This document shows, in pieces, positions 41,886 through 51,240 of a stretch of DNA of 64,000 bases; the stretch's first letter is position 1, and each line of letters begins with the position of its first letter. The position numbers were made by a program, and so were the translations under genes. Source of the DNA: an uncultured Oscillibacter sp. Lineage in GTDB: Bacteria; Bacillota; Clostridia; Oscillospirales; Oscillospiraceae. The stretch lies in the NCBI GenBank assembly GCA_910578935.1, contig CAJTSM010000002.1, positions 1 through 64,000 of the forward strand. The letters are read 5' to 3'. The notes below the pieces were generated by a model that worked only from the letters and a program-made list of their open reading frames with translations, did no database searches and had not been told where the DNA came from.

Positions 41886-42926
41886 CTACTCCAAGGGCTT
41901 TGAGAGGACCCACAGGGGCGCGCCGTTGTGGCGGCTGGGGGAAAGTTCCTCCAAAATCAGGGACAGGTCCCAAGGGATGAGGCTCCGGTCCCGGCTGGCG
42001 GGGTCCGCAACCAGAATCTCTCCGCTCAGTGTCGTCCCCCGGAGAAGAATAAAATGCCCGCCCTTGGTAAAGTGTCCCTTTGTCATCAGCGCCACAGCCA
42101 CATCTCCTGTGGCCAGGCGCAGGTAAAGGTCGTCCGCCTCCAGGGTTTCCACGTCCAGCGGCTCGCAGTCCAAACCATAAGCCTCCGCGACACCCTGGAC
42201 CACGGAAAGATAAGAACCATGGCCCTTGCACCAGTAGCCCCGCTCCACGCAGAACGCCGCCAAATCCTCCGGGTCCACTTCCGCCTCCGCCAGGGAAGAT
42301 ACCGCCATCGCCATGGCAGTGGGACCGCAGCCGTGGGTGGACAGGGGATCGGACCCATACATCTGCTCCGCCCGGTCTTCGTCGGTCTGGTTGAAATAGA
42401 CCACCTCCACCCCGCCGCCGGTGAGAATCTCCTTCCCCTCCCGCCATATGAGATCGCTGATCAAGGGGTCCAGAAAATCTTTGGGTGGGGAAAGCTCCGG
42501 CTGAGCCAAGGCAGAGTCGGTTTCCTCCGGCGGCTCCGGCGGCAAAGCCGCCTCCTCCATCCAATCCCTGAGGGCTTCGCCGGCGGCCCCGGCCCGTTCC
42601 GCCAAAACGGCGGCGGCCTCTCCCGTCTTCCTTGCGGTGGCGGCCCCGGCCCGGCAGACGGCTTCCACCGCCTTTCCCGCCGTTTGGGTAGCCCAGTATG
42701 CCGTCCCCCGCACCGGCTCCATCACTCTCTCGTAAAGCGCCGGTTCAAAAAAACGGCAGGCCGCCAGTTCCACTCCCCCGATACAGGCCGCTCCCAAGAG
42801 GACAAGAGCAATGTAACGGCCCCAGCGGGACCGTCTTTTCTTCCCGGGAGAGGACTTGGACCGCCTTTTCAGGCGGCGCAGCTCCTCCAGGGCCCGCTCC
42901 TCCCCTGGGGATGTCTGTCGGCGCAT
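41886..42926 (-). CDS. membrane-anchored C39-like cysteine protease
   Basis: This 346-residue protein has a basic cytosolic start (many Arg/Lys, about 1-36), one membrane helix (about 37-55, YIALVLLGAACIGGVELAA) and an Ala-rich helical linker (to about 140). A peptidase_C39_2-type domain follows: VVYFNQTDEDRAEQMYG, the Cys in THGCGPTAMAMAVSSL, the His in GHFILLRG and the Asp in LVADPASRD form the triad. Such proteins are exported or surface proteases of unknown substrate. The start is ATG 42926 with GGAG upstream; the promoter is at 42955-42983. It is convergent with the fusion gene. Confidence 0.88.
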   Translation of the reverse strand: MRRQTSPGEERALEELRRLKRRSKSSPGKKRRSRWGRYIALVLLGAACIGGVELAACRFFEPALYERVMEPVRGTAYWATQTAGKAVEAVCRAGAATARKTGEAAAVLAERAGAAGEALRDWMEEAALPPEPPEETDSALAQPELSPPKDFLDPLISDLIWREGKEILTGGGVEVVYFNQTDEDRAEQMYGSDPLSTHGCGPTAMAMAVSSLAEAEVDPEDLAAFCVERGYWCKGHGSYLSVVQGVAEAYGLDCEPLDVETLEADDLYLRLATGDVAVALMTKGHFTKGGHFILLRGTTLSGEILVADPASRDRSLIPWDLSLILEELSPSRHNGAPLWVLSKPLE

Positions 42927-42954
42927 GGCAAATCTCCTCTTGCTCTTTTTCTCC

Positions 42955-42983
42955 ACTATATCATACCGCCGGAAGAGCTTCAA
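42955..42983 (-). promoter_or_regulatory. promoter of the C39-like gene
   Basis: Minus-strand TTGAAG (42978-42983), 17-base spacer, TATAGT (42955-42960). The rest of the 42984-43216 interval holds no gene that I can support. Confidence 0.65.
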
Positions 42984-43216
42984 GAGCCGCGCCGCTTTTC
43001 CCCGGAGAGAAAATACTGGAACGGCAAGGGCCGTCCTTCATTTTTCGCAAAGCCTGCGGACGGACTGAAACCTCAGAACCGGAATGGGGCAGAGAAGCGA
43101 TCTCCGGCCCAAGAGCCGCCCTGCGGGCGGTTGGCCCTCGAAACGCGCCTGCCGGCGCAGCCAGCGCGCACTTTTCTCTCCCGACAAACCGGTCTTTCGC
43201 CGCTTTTGACAAACGG

Positions 43217-43245
43217 AGAGGGGCCGCCCCTGGGGCGGCCCCTCT
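43217..43245. terminator. hairpin downstream of the large SLH gene
   Basis: AGAGGGGCCGCCCC (43217-43230) pairs exactly with GGGGCGGCCCCTCT (43232-43245). The T run is poor on the minus strand, so it may act by stabilising the mRNA end. Confidence 0.45.
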
Positions 43246-43277
43246 TGCTGGATCGTTCCTTCAGCCGGGTCCGGCGC

Positions 43278-46200
43278 TTACCTCCGATAATTCTGCATCC
43301 GCCAGACGATGGCGGAAACCTGTCCCCGGGTCAGAGTGTTGGAGGGGCGGAAGGTGCTGGTCCCGTTATTAAAGTAACCCTCAACGATGCCCGCGGCATT
43401 CAGTGCCTGGACGTAGACATCCGCTGTGTCGGTAAAGGGTTTTACGCTGGGGAGATTGTTGATATCCAGCTTCAGCGCCCCGCCGGCCAGCTGGGCCATT
43501 TGGAGGCGGGTGATGGGGCCGCTGAGGTTCACATTGTTCCGGGTAACCAGCCCGTCGGCCTGGGCCTTGGCCAGATATCCGCTGAAGGCGCTGCCCTGGA
43601 CGGTGGGGGCCTGCTCAGAATATCCCGCGGCCAGCATGATGAGTTTCAGCGCCGCGCCGTAAGTGATGGTGCTGTCCGGCCGGAAATTTCCGTCGGCATA
43701 GCCGTCGATCACAGAGGCATCCGCCAGCTCCGTGACATACTTGTAGCACCAGGTGGCGGCGTTGATATCGCCGAACCGCTTATTGGTGTTCAGCACGCCC
43801 ATGGAGAACATGCCGGAGGCGATGGGGACGCCGCTGGCGTTCAGCGCCACGTAGGGAATCTCCACCGGGCCGGTATAGCCGGTCTGCGGAACAAAGCGGA
43901 GCTGGCCAAGCTGCTGGCTGCCGGTGTTGTAACCGTAGGCGGTGGTGGTGTCGGCGGGTGTGGCGCCGGTTCCCACATAGATCACACCCACGTTGGCGGC
44001 GGGGAGCTTCAACAGCTGGATGCTGCTGGGCGTGGTCCCGGTGGCGGCGGAAACGGCGGCCACGATGGAAGAGGCCGGGAAGTTGACGGCGGTGTTCTTC
44101 GGCGTGGGGCCGTATACCTCGGACACGGCTTTATTGGTGACGCTGATGAGAATACCGCCGGTGACGGACTGCCCATTGGTACCGTAGGCCGTGAACGGAA
44201 TGCTGACGCAGTAGTTGGAGCCGGAAGGCACGTAGGTCAGTTCCGTCAAGGCATACTCGCTGGTGGAAGCGGGACTCATATAGAGGTTCCGGCTGCGGTT
44301 GGCGGCGGTGAGCTGCTCCCGGGCGGCGGTGCCGTACTGGCTGGCGCCGTAATAGTTATAGTACAGCGCCCCCGTGGCGGGCACATCGCTCAGAACCACG
44401 TACTGTAAGGTTCCCGTGGGATAGACGCTCTTATAATACCGGGACAGGTCGTTGGCGTTGATCTGGACATTGGTGCCGCTGACGACGGCATACCGCACGC
44501 TGCCCACCAAATTGGAGGAGGAGGAAGCCGTCGTCGGGGTGACAACCAGTGTCCCCTCCACCGAGCGGCCGTTGGTGCCGTAAGCGGTGAAGCGCAGAGT
44601 CACCTTGCCGCTGGTGAAGGAATTGGCGGCGGCAAAGGTCAGCTCGTTCAGCGCGTAGTCCCCCTGCCGGACATCGTTGGCGTTGTAATAGAACCGGACG
44701 TCCCGCAGGCTGCTGCGGCTGAAGGAGACGGAATAGCTGGTGTTATAGCCGGTGTACAGGGTGCCGCAGGAATCCGGGAACTCGATGGTGCCGGGCACGT
44801 CAAAGACCACGTACTCCAGGCTGGAACCGCTGTAGCTCTTGCGGAAGAACTCGTCAAACTTGTTCCGGTCGAAGTTCACCGTCTTACCGGGGGTGACGGT
44901 GTGGGCGATATCGCCGCCGCTGCTCACCTTCAGCTTCAGCGTGCCCTGCTCATAGGTGCTGCTGTCGAAATAGGCCCGGAAGGGAATCGTCAGGACACTC
45001 TTATCCACCGCCGTGACATCCGGCCGGAAGTAGAGGCTGCCGATGGAGTACGTACCGTAATTGGGGGTCCCGTTATAGAACTGGGTCCGGGTGTAAGTGA
45101 GGTCGCTGCGGGTAAGCTGCGCGTTCCCGGTGTAAAGCTTCCCGGCGAAGCTGGCGTAATCGCTGCCCGCTTCAAAGGCCACGTATTTGACGGTCCGGTT
45201 GGTCCCGGACATGGCCTGATACGCCCGGTCGAAATCGCTGGCGGAGAAACAGACGGAACCGCCGGGGGCCGCCTCATAAGTGACGGTGTTTACTTCGGAA
45301 TTCACCACAATCCGCAGGATGCCCTCTTCATAATCCTCCCGGTCGTTGTCATAGTAAGCCCGGAAGGGGATGCTCAGGCTGTCGCCCTCCCTGGCGTCCC
45401 GGTCCGCCCGGAAGGTCACGTCGTCCAGCAGGTAATCGTTCCTTCCCGCGGTGTTGTAGCTGTAATAAAACCAAGTCTCGTCGTGGGCCAGGTCCGCCAG
45501 GCGGAGGTCGATGTCCTTCACATACAAAGCCCCGTCAAAATTCCGGTAACTCTCCGGCGCATAGAAGGATACGGCGCTGATGGTCCGGCTGCTGAAGCCG
45601 GAGAGGGTCTGATAAACCTTGTTAAACGCGGCCTTATCCAGGCGGGCGGTGCTGCCGGGGGCCACGTTCAACGTGACGGTGTCCTGGGGGCCGTTTTTGT
45701 CGATGACAATCCGCAGGACGCCCTCTTCATAGTCCTCCCGGTCATAGCAGGCATAGAAGGGAATCTCCAGGACGTCTCCGTCCTTGGCGCTGCCGGAGGC
45801 CTGGAAAATCAGGTCGTCAATGCCATAGCTGTCCCGGCGGTCCGTGGAGTAGTAGAACCACTCGTCGGAAAGCCCCTTCTTGGAAAAGGCGGAGCGGCCC
45901 AGGGCCCGGATCTCGCCGGAGAAATGGGTATAGTCGTCGTTTGGGCTGAACTCCACATAGCTGATGGTCCGGGTGGAGTTGGAACGGTTCTGATAGACCT
46001 GGTTAAAGTCGCTGCGGTTGAAGGTGACGGAACTGCCGGGGGCCACCCGGTAGGTCACCTCATCCTCCTGTTTGCCGTCCTTGTCGATGACAATGCGGAG
46101 AACGGCGTCGTAAGGGATGTTGTACCGGTCATAGAGCCGGACGGTCATGGTCAGTTCGCTGCCCACGGCGGCCCGCCGGTTCGCCTGGAAGTTCAGGGTA

Positions 46201-47126
46201 TCCAGGGCATAGGCGCCCAGGCTGTCGTTGCTGACATAGAAATCGTACCGGTCCAGATCATCCCGGCTGAGAGAGCGGGACCCGGCGTAGAGCATTCCGT
46301 CAAAGTTGTTATAGTCGCTTCCGACCACAAAGGAGACGTAGCGCAGGGCGCCGCTGTCCTGGCTGAGCTTTTTGTACGCTTCCTCAAACCGGGAAAGCCG
46401 GAAATTCACCTTGCCGCCGGGAGCCACCCGGAGAAGAAGATCCGCGCTGTTGGACGGCGTGCCGGAGAGGGTGATGGTCCCGGAAATCCGGCTGCCGGTG
46501 GCGTTTATAGCGCTGTAAGACAGAGTGAGCACGCCGGACGCGCTGGGAACATAATAGACGTAATGGGACAGCTCGTCATATGTATAGCTGTTCCACAGGG
46601 AATCCAGGCTGCTGTTGTGCTGAATCTTGCCGTAGCCGCCGTTGGCCGAAAAAGAGATCGAGGAAAAGCTGCCGTACCCGGTCAGGGACTTAAAGTAGTC
46701 TCCAACCTTGGCGCGGATATCCGTGCCAACGTATTTTCCGGCGGTGGCGCCCACGTTGACGGCGATGTTCTGGCTCTGCCCGGTGGCGGGGCTGACCTCC
46801 GTCACGACGTCGCCGCAGCCGGAGCACTGCCTGGTCAGAACGCCCGCCTGGGTGCTGGTGGCCGTGTTGCTGATCACAACGTAGCTGTGGGCGCCCGTCT
46901 CCGGAACCGCCGCCGTTTCCACCGCCGTGCACATGGTGCAGTTGCGGACTCTGGTCCCGGGAATTTTGCATGTGGGCTCCACGGTGGTGGCCCACGCGCT
47001 CCACCTGTGCGCCTGGCCGTCCGTGCAGGTCGTGGTCGTCTCCGCCAGGGCGGCGGGCGCGAGGCTCGCCAGCATCACCAGCGCCAGGAAAAGCGCCGGA
47101 ACTTGTTTCTTCCAAAATCTGTTCAT
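43278..47126 (-). CDS. giant SLH surface protein with about eight tandem domains
   Basis: This 1282-residue secreted protein has a signal peptide (KKQVPALFLALVMLASLAPAALA) and a Cys-rich segment (about 32-120) with paired cysteines and conserved His/Trp, zinc-ribbon-like. About eight repeats of roughly 110-130 residues follow, each opening with a V-x-APG-x-x-V-x-F phrase and containing a YxFYxS and an LRIVI-type strand. C-terminal SLH motifs (from about 1110: FGDINAATWCYKYVTEL, GYADGNFRPDSTITYGAA and FRPSNTLTRGQVSAIVWRMQ) close it. The repeats look like beta-sandwich stalk units, inferred. The start is ATG 47126 with GGAGG upstream. Likely an adhesin or S-layer component; ligand unknown. Confidence 0.87.
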   Translation of the reverse strand: MNRFWKKQVPALFLALVMLASLAPAALAETTTTCTDGQAHRWSAWATTVEPTCKIPGTRVRNCTMCTAVETAAVPETGAHSYVVISNTATSTQAGVLTRQCSGCGDVVTEVSPATGQSQNIAVNVGATAGKYVGTDIRAKVGDYFKSLTGYGSFSSISFSANGGYGKIQHNSSLDSLWNSYTYDELSHYVYYVPSASGVLTLSYSAINATGSRISGTITLSGTPSNSADLLLRVAPGGKVNFRLSRFEEAYKKLSQDSGALRYVSFVVGSDYNNFDGMLYAGSRSLSRDDLDRYDFYVSNDSLGAYALDTLNFQANRRAAVGSELTMTVRLYDRYNIPYDAVLRIVIDKDGKQEDEVTYRVAPGSSVTFNRSDFNQVYQNRSNSTRTISYVEFSPNDDYTHFSGEIRALGRSAFSKKGLSDEWFYYSTDRRDSYGIDDLIFQASGSAKDGDVLEIPFYACYDREDYEEGVLRIVIDKNGPQDTVTLNVAPGSTARLDKAAFNKVYQTLSGFSSRTISAVSFYAPESYRNFDGALYVKDIDLRLADLAHDETWFYYSYNTAGRNDYLLDDVTFRADRDAREGDSLSIPFRAYYDNDREDYEEGILRIVVNSEVNTVTYEAAPGGSVCFSASDFDRAYQAMSGTNRTVKYVAFEAGSDYASFAGKLYTGNAQLTRSDLTYTRTQFYNGTPNYGTYSIGSLYFRPDVTAVDKSVLTIPFRAYFDSSTYEQGTLKLKVSSGGDIAHTVTPGKTVNFDRNKFDEFFRKSYSGSSLEYVVFDVPGTIEFPDSCGTLYTGYNTSYSVSFSRSSLRDVRFYYNANDVRQGDYALNELTFAAANSFTSGKVTLRFTAYGTNGRSVEGTLVVTPTTASSSSNLVGSVRYAVVSGTNVQINANDLSRYYKSVYPTGTLQYVVLSDVPATGALYYNYYGASQYGTAAREQLTAANRSRNLYMSPASTSEYALTELTYVPSGSNYCVSIPFTAYGTNGQSVTGGILISVTNKAVSEVYGPTPKNTAVNFPASSIVAAVSAATGTTPSSIQLLKLPAANVGVIYVGTGATPADTTTAYGYNTGSQQLGQLRFVPQTGYTGPVEIPYVALNASGVPIASGMFSMGVLNTNKRFGDINAATWCYKYVTELADASVIDGYADGNFRPDSTITYGAALKLIMLAAGYSEQAPTVQGSAFSGYLAKAQADGLVTRNNVNLSGPITRLQMAQLAGGALKLDINNLPSVKPFTDTADVYVQALNAAGIVEGYFNNGTSTFRPSNTLTRGQVSAIVWRMQNYRR

Positions 47127-47338
47127 AGGTTTACCTCCGTACCTGCCACGAATTGGATGAGTGGGCTGCATAATTCCACTCTCTATACCATAACGGAAAG
47201 CCCCCTCCTAATCATGAACAAAATGTGAACAAGCGGCAACATTTTGGTATCATTTACAGAAGAACCCCCTTTCAGTGGAAAGGCTGCGCTCGTTTTTTGT
47301 CGATTTGTCCCATTGGAGCCCCCGCCGAAAGGTTTCTC

Positions 47339-47367
47339 TTTACAAATAAATTTCCCTCCTATATAAT
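47339..47367 (+). promoter_or_regulatory. prfB promoter
   Basis: TTTACA (47339-47344), 17-base spacer, TATAAT (47362-47367), 38 bases before the prfB start. Confidence 0.78.
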
Positions 47368-47405
47368 ACATAGGCTAAAAAACGTGTAAGGATGGGTAAT
47401 TCGCC

Positions 47406-48530
47406 ATGGCTCTGATTGAATACGACGCCTACAAACAAAAGCTCCGGGAACTGAGGCCGGAGCTGGACAAACTTTCCGCCGCCCTGGACATTGAGGCGGC
47501 CAGGCAGGAGGCCGCCCGGTTGGAAGACGAAACCGCCCAGGACGGCTTTTGGAACGATTTGGAGCGTTCTCAAAAGGTGCAGCAGCGGCTGAAACAGCTC
47601 CAGAATAAGATTGCCAAGCAGGAAAAGCTCCTCTCTACCTGGGAGGACCTGACCGCCCTGTGCGAGATGGGCCAGGAGGCCGAGGATGAGGAAATTCTGG
47701 AGGAGCTGAAGGCCGAGTACGCCGCCCTGGAGGACCGGACCGCCGAAACCCGGATGGCCACCCTCCTCTCCGGGGAGTACGACGGGTGCAACGCCATTTT
47801 GCAGTTCCACGCCGGGGCCGGCGGCACCGAGGCCCAGGACTGGGCCCAGATGCTCTACCGCATGTACACCCGCTGGGTGGAGCGGAAGGGTTTCACTTAT
47901 AAAATCCTGGACTATGAGGATGGGGACGAGGCGGGCATCAAATCCGCCGCCATCTCCATCGAGGGGGAAAACGCTTACGGCCTCCTCAAAAGTGAGAACG
48001 GCGTCCACCGCCTGGTACGGGTTTCCCCGTTTGACGCCAACGCCCGGCGGCAGACCTCTTTCGCCGCCGTGGAGGTCATGCCGGAGCTGGAAAACGACGA
48101 GTCCATCGAGATTCGGGACGAGGACATCGAGATGCAGGTCTACCGGGCCAGCGGCGCCGGCGGCCAGCACGTCAATAAAACCTCCTCCGCCGTGCGGCTG
48201 ATCCACAAGCCCACGGGCATCGTGGTGGCCAGCCAGCAGGAGCGGAGCCAATTCCAGAACAAGGATAACTGCATGAAAATGCTGCGGGCCAAGCTGTTGG
48301 AGCTGAAGGCCCAGCAGCACGCGGAGAAAATTTCCGACATCAAGGGCGTCCAGATGAAAATCGAGTGGGGCAGTCAGATCCGCTCCTATGTCTTCATGCC
48401 CTACCAGATGGTGAAAGACACCCGGACCAGCTTTGAAACCGCCAACATCGACGGCGTGATGGACGGGGACCTGGACGGATTTTTGAATGCCTATCTTACG
48501 CAATTGGCAACCGGCGAACTCAAGAAATAA
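47406..48530 (+). CDS. prfB: peptide chain release factor 2, without frameshift site
   Basis: This 374-residue release factor recognises UGA and UAA stops. The SPF stop-recognition tripeptide is at 207-209 (RVSPFD) and the catalytic GGQ at 252-254 (GAGGQHVNKT). The protein is encoded as one unbroken frame: around codons 26-28, where most bacteria have the programmed frameshift CTTTGAC with an in-frame UGA, this gene reads GCC CTG GAC. Autoregulation by frameshifting is therefore absent. The ribosome binding site before ATG 47406 is modest. Its promoter lies directly upstream. Confidence 0.97.
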   Translation: MALIEYDAYKQKLRELRPELDKLSAALDIEAARQEAARLEDETAQDGFWNDLERSQKVQQRLKQLQNKIAKQEKLLSTWEDLTALCEMGQEAEDEEILEELKAEYAALEDRTAETRMATLLSGEYDGCNAILQFHAGAGGTEAQDWAQMLYRMYTRWVERKGFTYKILDYEDGDEAGIKSAAISIEGENAYGLLKSENGVHRLVRVSPFDANARRQTSFAAVEVMPELENDESIEIRDEDIEMQVYRASGAGGQHVNKTSSAVRLIHKPTGIVVASQQERSQFQNKDNCMKMLRAKLLELKAQQHAEKISDIKGVQMKIEWGSQIRSYVFMPYQMVKDTRTSFETANIDGVMDGDLDGFLNAYLTQLATGELKK

Positions 48531-48554
48531 AACGATAAGAAAGCAGGCCCTTCT

Positions 48555-49730
48555 ATGAAACGTATTTTGACCCTGCTCCTGGTTCCGGCCCTCTGCCTGG
48601 GGCTTTCCGCTCCGGCGCTGGCGGCGGAGTTCCCGGACGTTCCGGCGACCTATCTGTTCCATCAGGCCATTCAGGACTGCGTTGAAAAGAAGATTCTCTC
48701 CGGCTATGATGACGGGACCTTCCGTCCCACCGAGCCCGTCACCCGGGCCCAGTTCTGCGTCATGCTGGTCCGCGCCTTCTACCCCGGCCAGGACCAAGCC
48801 CACGCCGAACTGAAACCGGCGGGCTGGTTTCTCCCCAGCGCCGCCGCTTTGAATGCGAAGGACATTATGTTTTACGGAGAAAAATATTGGAAAGACCCTT
48901 CCCTCATGAGCATCAGCATCACCCGCATGGACATGGCCCAGTTCATCGCCAACGTCATGAAGGAAAAGGGATACACCATCTCGGACAGCGCCAAGGCCGC
49001 CGCTCAGGGCAGGATTGCCGACTACGCCTCCATTGACGGATATTATCAGGACGCCGTGAAAACGGTGTTTGCCCTGGGCATCATCACCGGCTATGGCGAC
49101 GGCACCTTCGGCCCCCACGACACCATGACCCGGGGCCAGGGGGCCGTTATAATCCAGCGAATGGCCCAGTGCCTGTCCGGCAGTCCCGAAAGCGCCGTGT
49201 CCGCCCCGGAACAGCCGGCGGCGCCCACAACGCTGGCCAACGGGAAGGCCGTCACGGAGGAAAACGTCCTGGAGATTATCAATGGGCTCCGGGAGACTTA
49301 CCCGGAGAACTTCGACTTCTCCGGCGGATACCCCCTTGGGAACTCCAGCCCCGTCCGGAGCGCCACCCACCCCTACCCCCGGGCGGAGGACCCCAAGACC
49401 CACACCAGCAATCTTCTCGGTTGTGGCGGATGGACGACCCTGGTCAGCGACGCCGTGTTTACCCAGAACGGTTTCCCGCCCCGGAAAGTGGAGCTCACCG
49501 AGGCCCGCCCCGGAGATGTCCTGATTATGCTGGACAAGGATAACCGGTTAGTTCATGTGGCCTCCATCCTCACCCATCCCCAGACGGACCAGAAGGGCTG
49601 TGTTTCCTTTACCGTCTCCCAGGCATCCACCCGGCAGCAGGAGATTTACCGGATCTACTGGGATTCCCCCTACACCTGGACCCCCGGCGGAACGTACCAC
49701 TATGACGTATATACCCGGTACCCCGCATGA
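48555..49730 (+). CDS. SLH protein with C-terminal CHAP/NlpC-like domain
   Basis: This 391-residue secreted protein has a signal peptide (KRILTLLLVPALCLGLSAPALA) and then SLH motifs at the N-terminal side (FPDVPATYLFHQAIQDCV, GYDDGTFRPTEPVTRAQFCVML, and GYGDGTFGPHDTMTRGQGAVII at about 180). The C-terminal domain (about 235-391) has a candidate nucleophile in LGCGGWTTLVSDAVF and a His in RLVHVASIL, with ARPGDVLIML between. That order fits CHAP/NlpC-P60-like cysteine hydrolases, but the family match is not certain. It lies 24 bases after prfB and probably shares its transcript. It could trim cell wall at the surface. Confidence 0.8.
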   Translation: MKRILTLLLVPALCLGLSAPALAAEFPDVPATYLFHQAIQDCVEKKILSGYDDGTFRPTEPVTRAQFCVMLVRAFYPGQDQAHAELKPAGWFLPSAAALNAKDIMFYGEKYWKDPSLMSISITRMDMAQFIANVMKEKGYTISDSAKAAAQGRIADYASIDGYYQDAVKTVFALGIITGYGDGTFGPHDTMTRGQGAVIIQRMAQCLSGSPESAVSAPEQPAAPTTLANGKAVTEENVLEIINGLRETYPENFDFSGGYPLGNSSPVRSATHPYPRAEDPKTHTSNLLGCGGWTTLVSDAVFTQNGFPPRKVELTEARPGDVLIMLDKDNRLVHVASILTHPQTDQKGCVSFTVSQASTRQQEIYRIYWDSPYTWTPGGTYHYDVYTRYPA

Positions 49731-49748
49731 CCCCGTCCTGGAACAAGG

Positions 49749-49776
49749 CGCGGCTATCATAGCCGCGTTCTTTTTC
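49749..49776 (+). terminator. terminator after the SLH/CHAP-like gene
   Basis: CGCGGCTA (49749-49756), loop TCA, TAGCCGCG (49760-49767), then TTCTTTTT. Confidence 0.85.
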
Positions 49777-49811
49777 CGCGAAGCCCTGCGTATACAGAAA
49801 GGATACTACAG

Positions 49812-51206
49812 ATGAAAGATAACAAAACGCAATCAGCTTCCCCCGCGCCTCAGGAGAACAAAATGGGCGTCATGCCCATCGCCCCTCTCCTGGCGGGCAT
49901 GGCCGTGCCCATGATGATCTCCATGCTGGTCCAGGCCCTCTACAACGTGGTGGACAGCGTCTTCGTGGCGCGGATCAGTCAGGACGCGCTGAACGCCGTG
50001 TCCCTGGCCTTCCCCCTGCAAAACCTGATGATCGCCGTGGGCGGCGGCACCGGCGTGGGCATGAACGCCCTGCTGTCCCGCTCTCTCGGCGAGAAGAAAC
50101 AGGACCAGGCGGATCAGACCGCCAACACCGGTATTTTCGTCTTCCTCCTCAGCGCCGTAATCTTCGGCGTATGCGGCTTCCTGCTGGCCCGGCCCTTCTT
50201 CCTGGCTCAAACGGATATCCAGCCGATTGTGGACTACGGCACGGACTACGCCCGGATCTGCCTGGGACTCTCCATCGGCATTTTCAGCCAGTTCTGCTTC
50301 GAGAGGCTGCTTCAGTCCACCGGCCGGACGGTGTATTCCATGATTACCCAGCTGATCGGCGCGGTCATCAACATCGTCCTGGACCCCATCCTCATTTTCG
50401 GCCTCTTCGGCTTTCCCCGGATGGAGGTGGCGGGAGCCGCCGTGGCCACGGTCTTCGGGCAGATTGTGGCGGCCCTCATCGGACTGTGGATGAACCTGCG
50501 GTTCAACAAGGACATTCACATCCGCCTCCGGGCCATCCGGCCGGACCGGGCCATCGTGCGGGAAATCTACCGGGTGGGCCTGCCCTCCATTATCATGCAG
50601 TCCATCGGCTCCATCATGACCTTCGGCATGAACCAGATCCTGATCTCCTTTACCGACACGGCCACGGCGGTCTTCGGGGCCTACTTCAAGCTCCAGAGTT
50701 TTATCTTCATGCCGGTCTTCGGCCTGAACAACGGCATGGTGCCCATCATCTCCTACAACTACGGCGCGGCCCGGCTGGACCGGGTGCGGAAGACTTTCCA
50801 ACTCACCGCCATGGTGGCCACGGTCATTATGGTGATTGGCTGCGCCGCCTTCAATCTGATTCCCGGCGTCCTTCTGGGCTTTTTCAACGCCTCGGAGGAA
50901 ATGCTCTCCATCGGCACCGTGGCCCTGCGGGTCATCAGCTGGTCCTTCCTGCTGGCGGGCTTTGACATCATCGCCGGGTCCGTCTGCCAGGCCATCGGCA
51001 ATCCGGTTCATACCCTGATCTGCTCCGTCTGCCGCCAGCTGGCGGCGCTGCTGCCGTCGGCCTGGCTGCTGGCCCAGACCGGTAAGCTGGACCTGGTCTG
51101 GTTCTGCTTCCCCATCTCGGAGGTCGTATCCCTGATTTTAAGCATCCTCTTCCTCCGCAAGACCATGCGGAGGGCGGAAGAGCGTATTGCGGCCCTTGGA
51201 AATTGA
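49812..51206 (+). CDS. MATE-family efflux transporter
   Basis: This 464-residue membrane protein has about twelve helices in two halves. MVQALYNVVDSVFVARIS and the later LPSIIMQSIGSIMTFGMNQIL are typical MATE segments, as are GGGTGVGMNALLSRSLGEKK and NNGMVPIISYNYGAARLDR. It exports cationic drugs or metabolites using Na+ or H+. The start is ATG 49812 with AAAGGA upstream. tex follows after 34 bases. Substrate unknown. Confidence 0.95.
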   Translation: MKDNKTQSASPAPQENKMGVMPIAPLLAGMAVPMMISMLVQALYNVVDSVFVARISQDALNAVSLAFPLQNLMIAVGGGTGVGMNALLSRSLGEKKQDQADQTANTGIFVFLLSAVIFGVCGFLLARPFFLAQTDIQPIVDYGTDYARICLGLSIGIFSQFCFERLLQSTGRTVYSMITQLIGAVINIVLDPILIFGLFGFPRMEVAGAAVATVFGQIVAALIGLWMNLRFNKDIHIRLRAIRPDRAIVREIYRVGLPSIIMQSIGSIMTFGMNQILISFTDTATAVFGAYFKLQSFIFMPVFGLNNGMVPIISYNYGAARLDRVRKTFQLTAMVATVIMVIGCAAFNLIPGVLLGFFNASEEMLSIGTVALRVISWSFLLAGFDIIAGSVCQAIGNPVHTLICSVCRQLAALLPSAWLLAQTGKLDLVWFCFPISEVVSLILSILFLRKTMRRAEERIAALGN

Positions 51207-51240
51207 GAGCGAACCATTGAAAATGGAGAATGGAGGTTCT

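Noticed and set aside
41928..44408. 826-codon plus-strand frame across the C39-like and SLH genes
   Set aside because: Shadow of real minus-strand genes; composition typical of reverse-frame GC-rich DNA and no recognisable domain.
44901..47228. 775-codon plus-strand frame opposite the giant SLH gene
   Set aside because: Repeats in it mirror the repeats of the minus-strand protein; no start signal.
47340..49403. 687-codon minus-strand frame opposite prfB and the SLH/CHAP-like gene
   Set aside because: Both plus-strand genes are certain; the reverse frame lacks domain features and a ribosome binding site.
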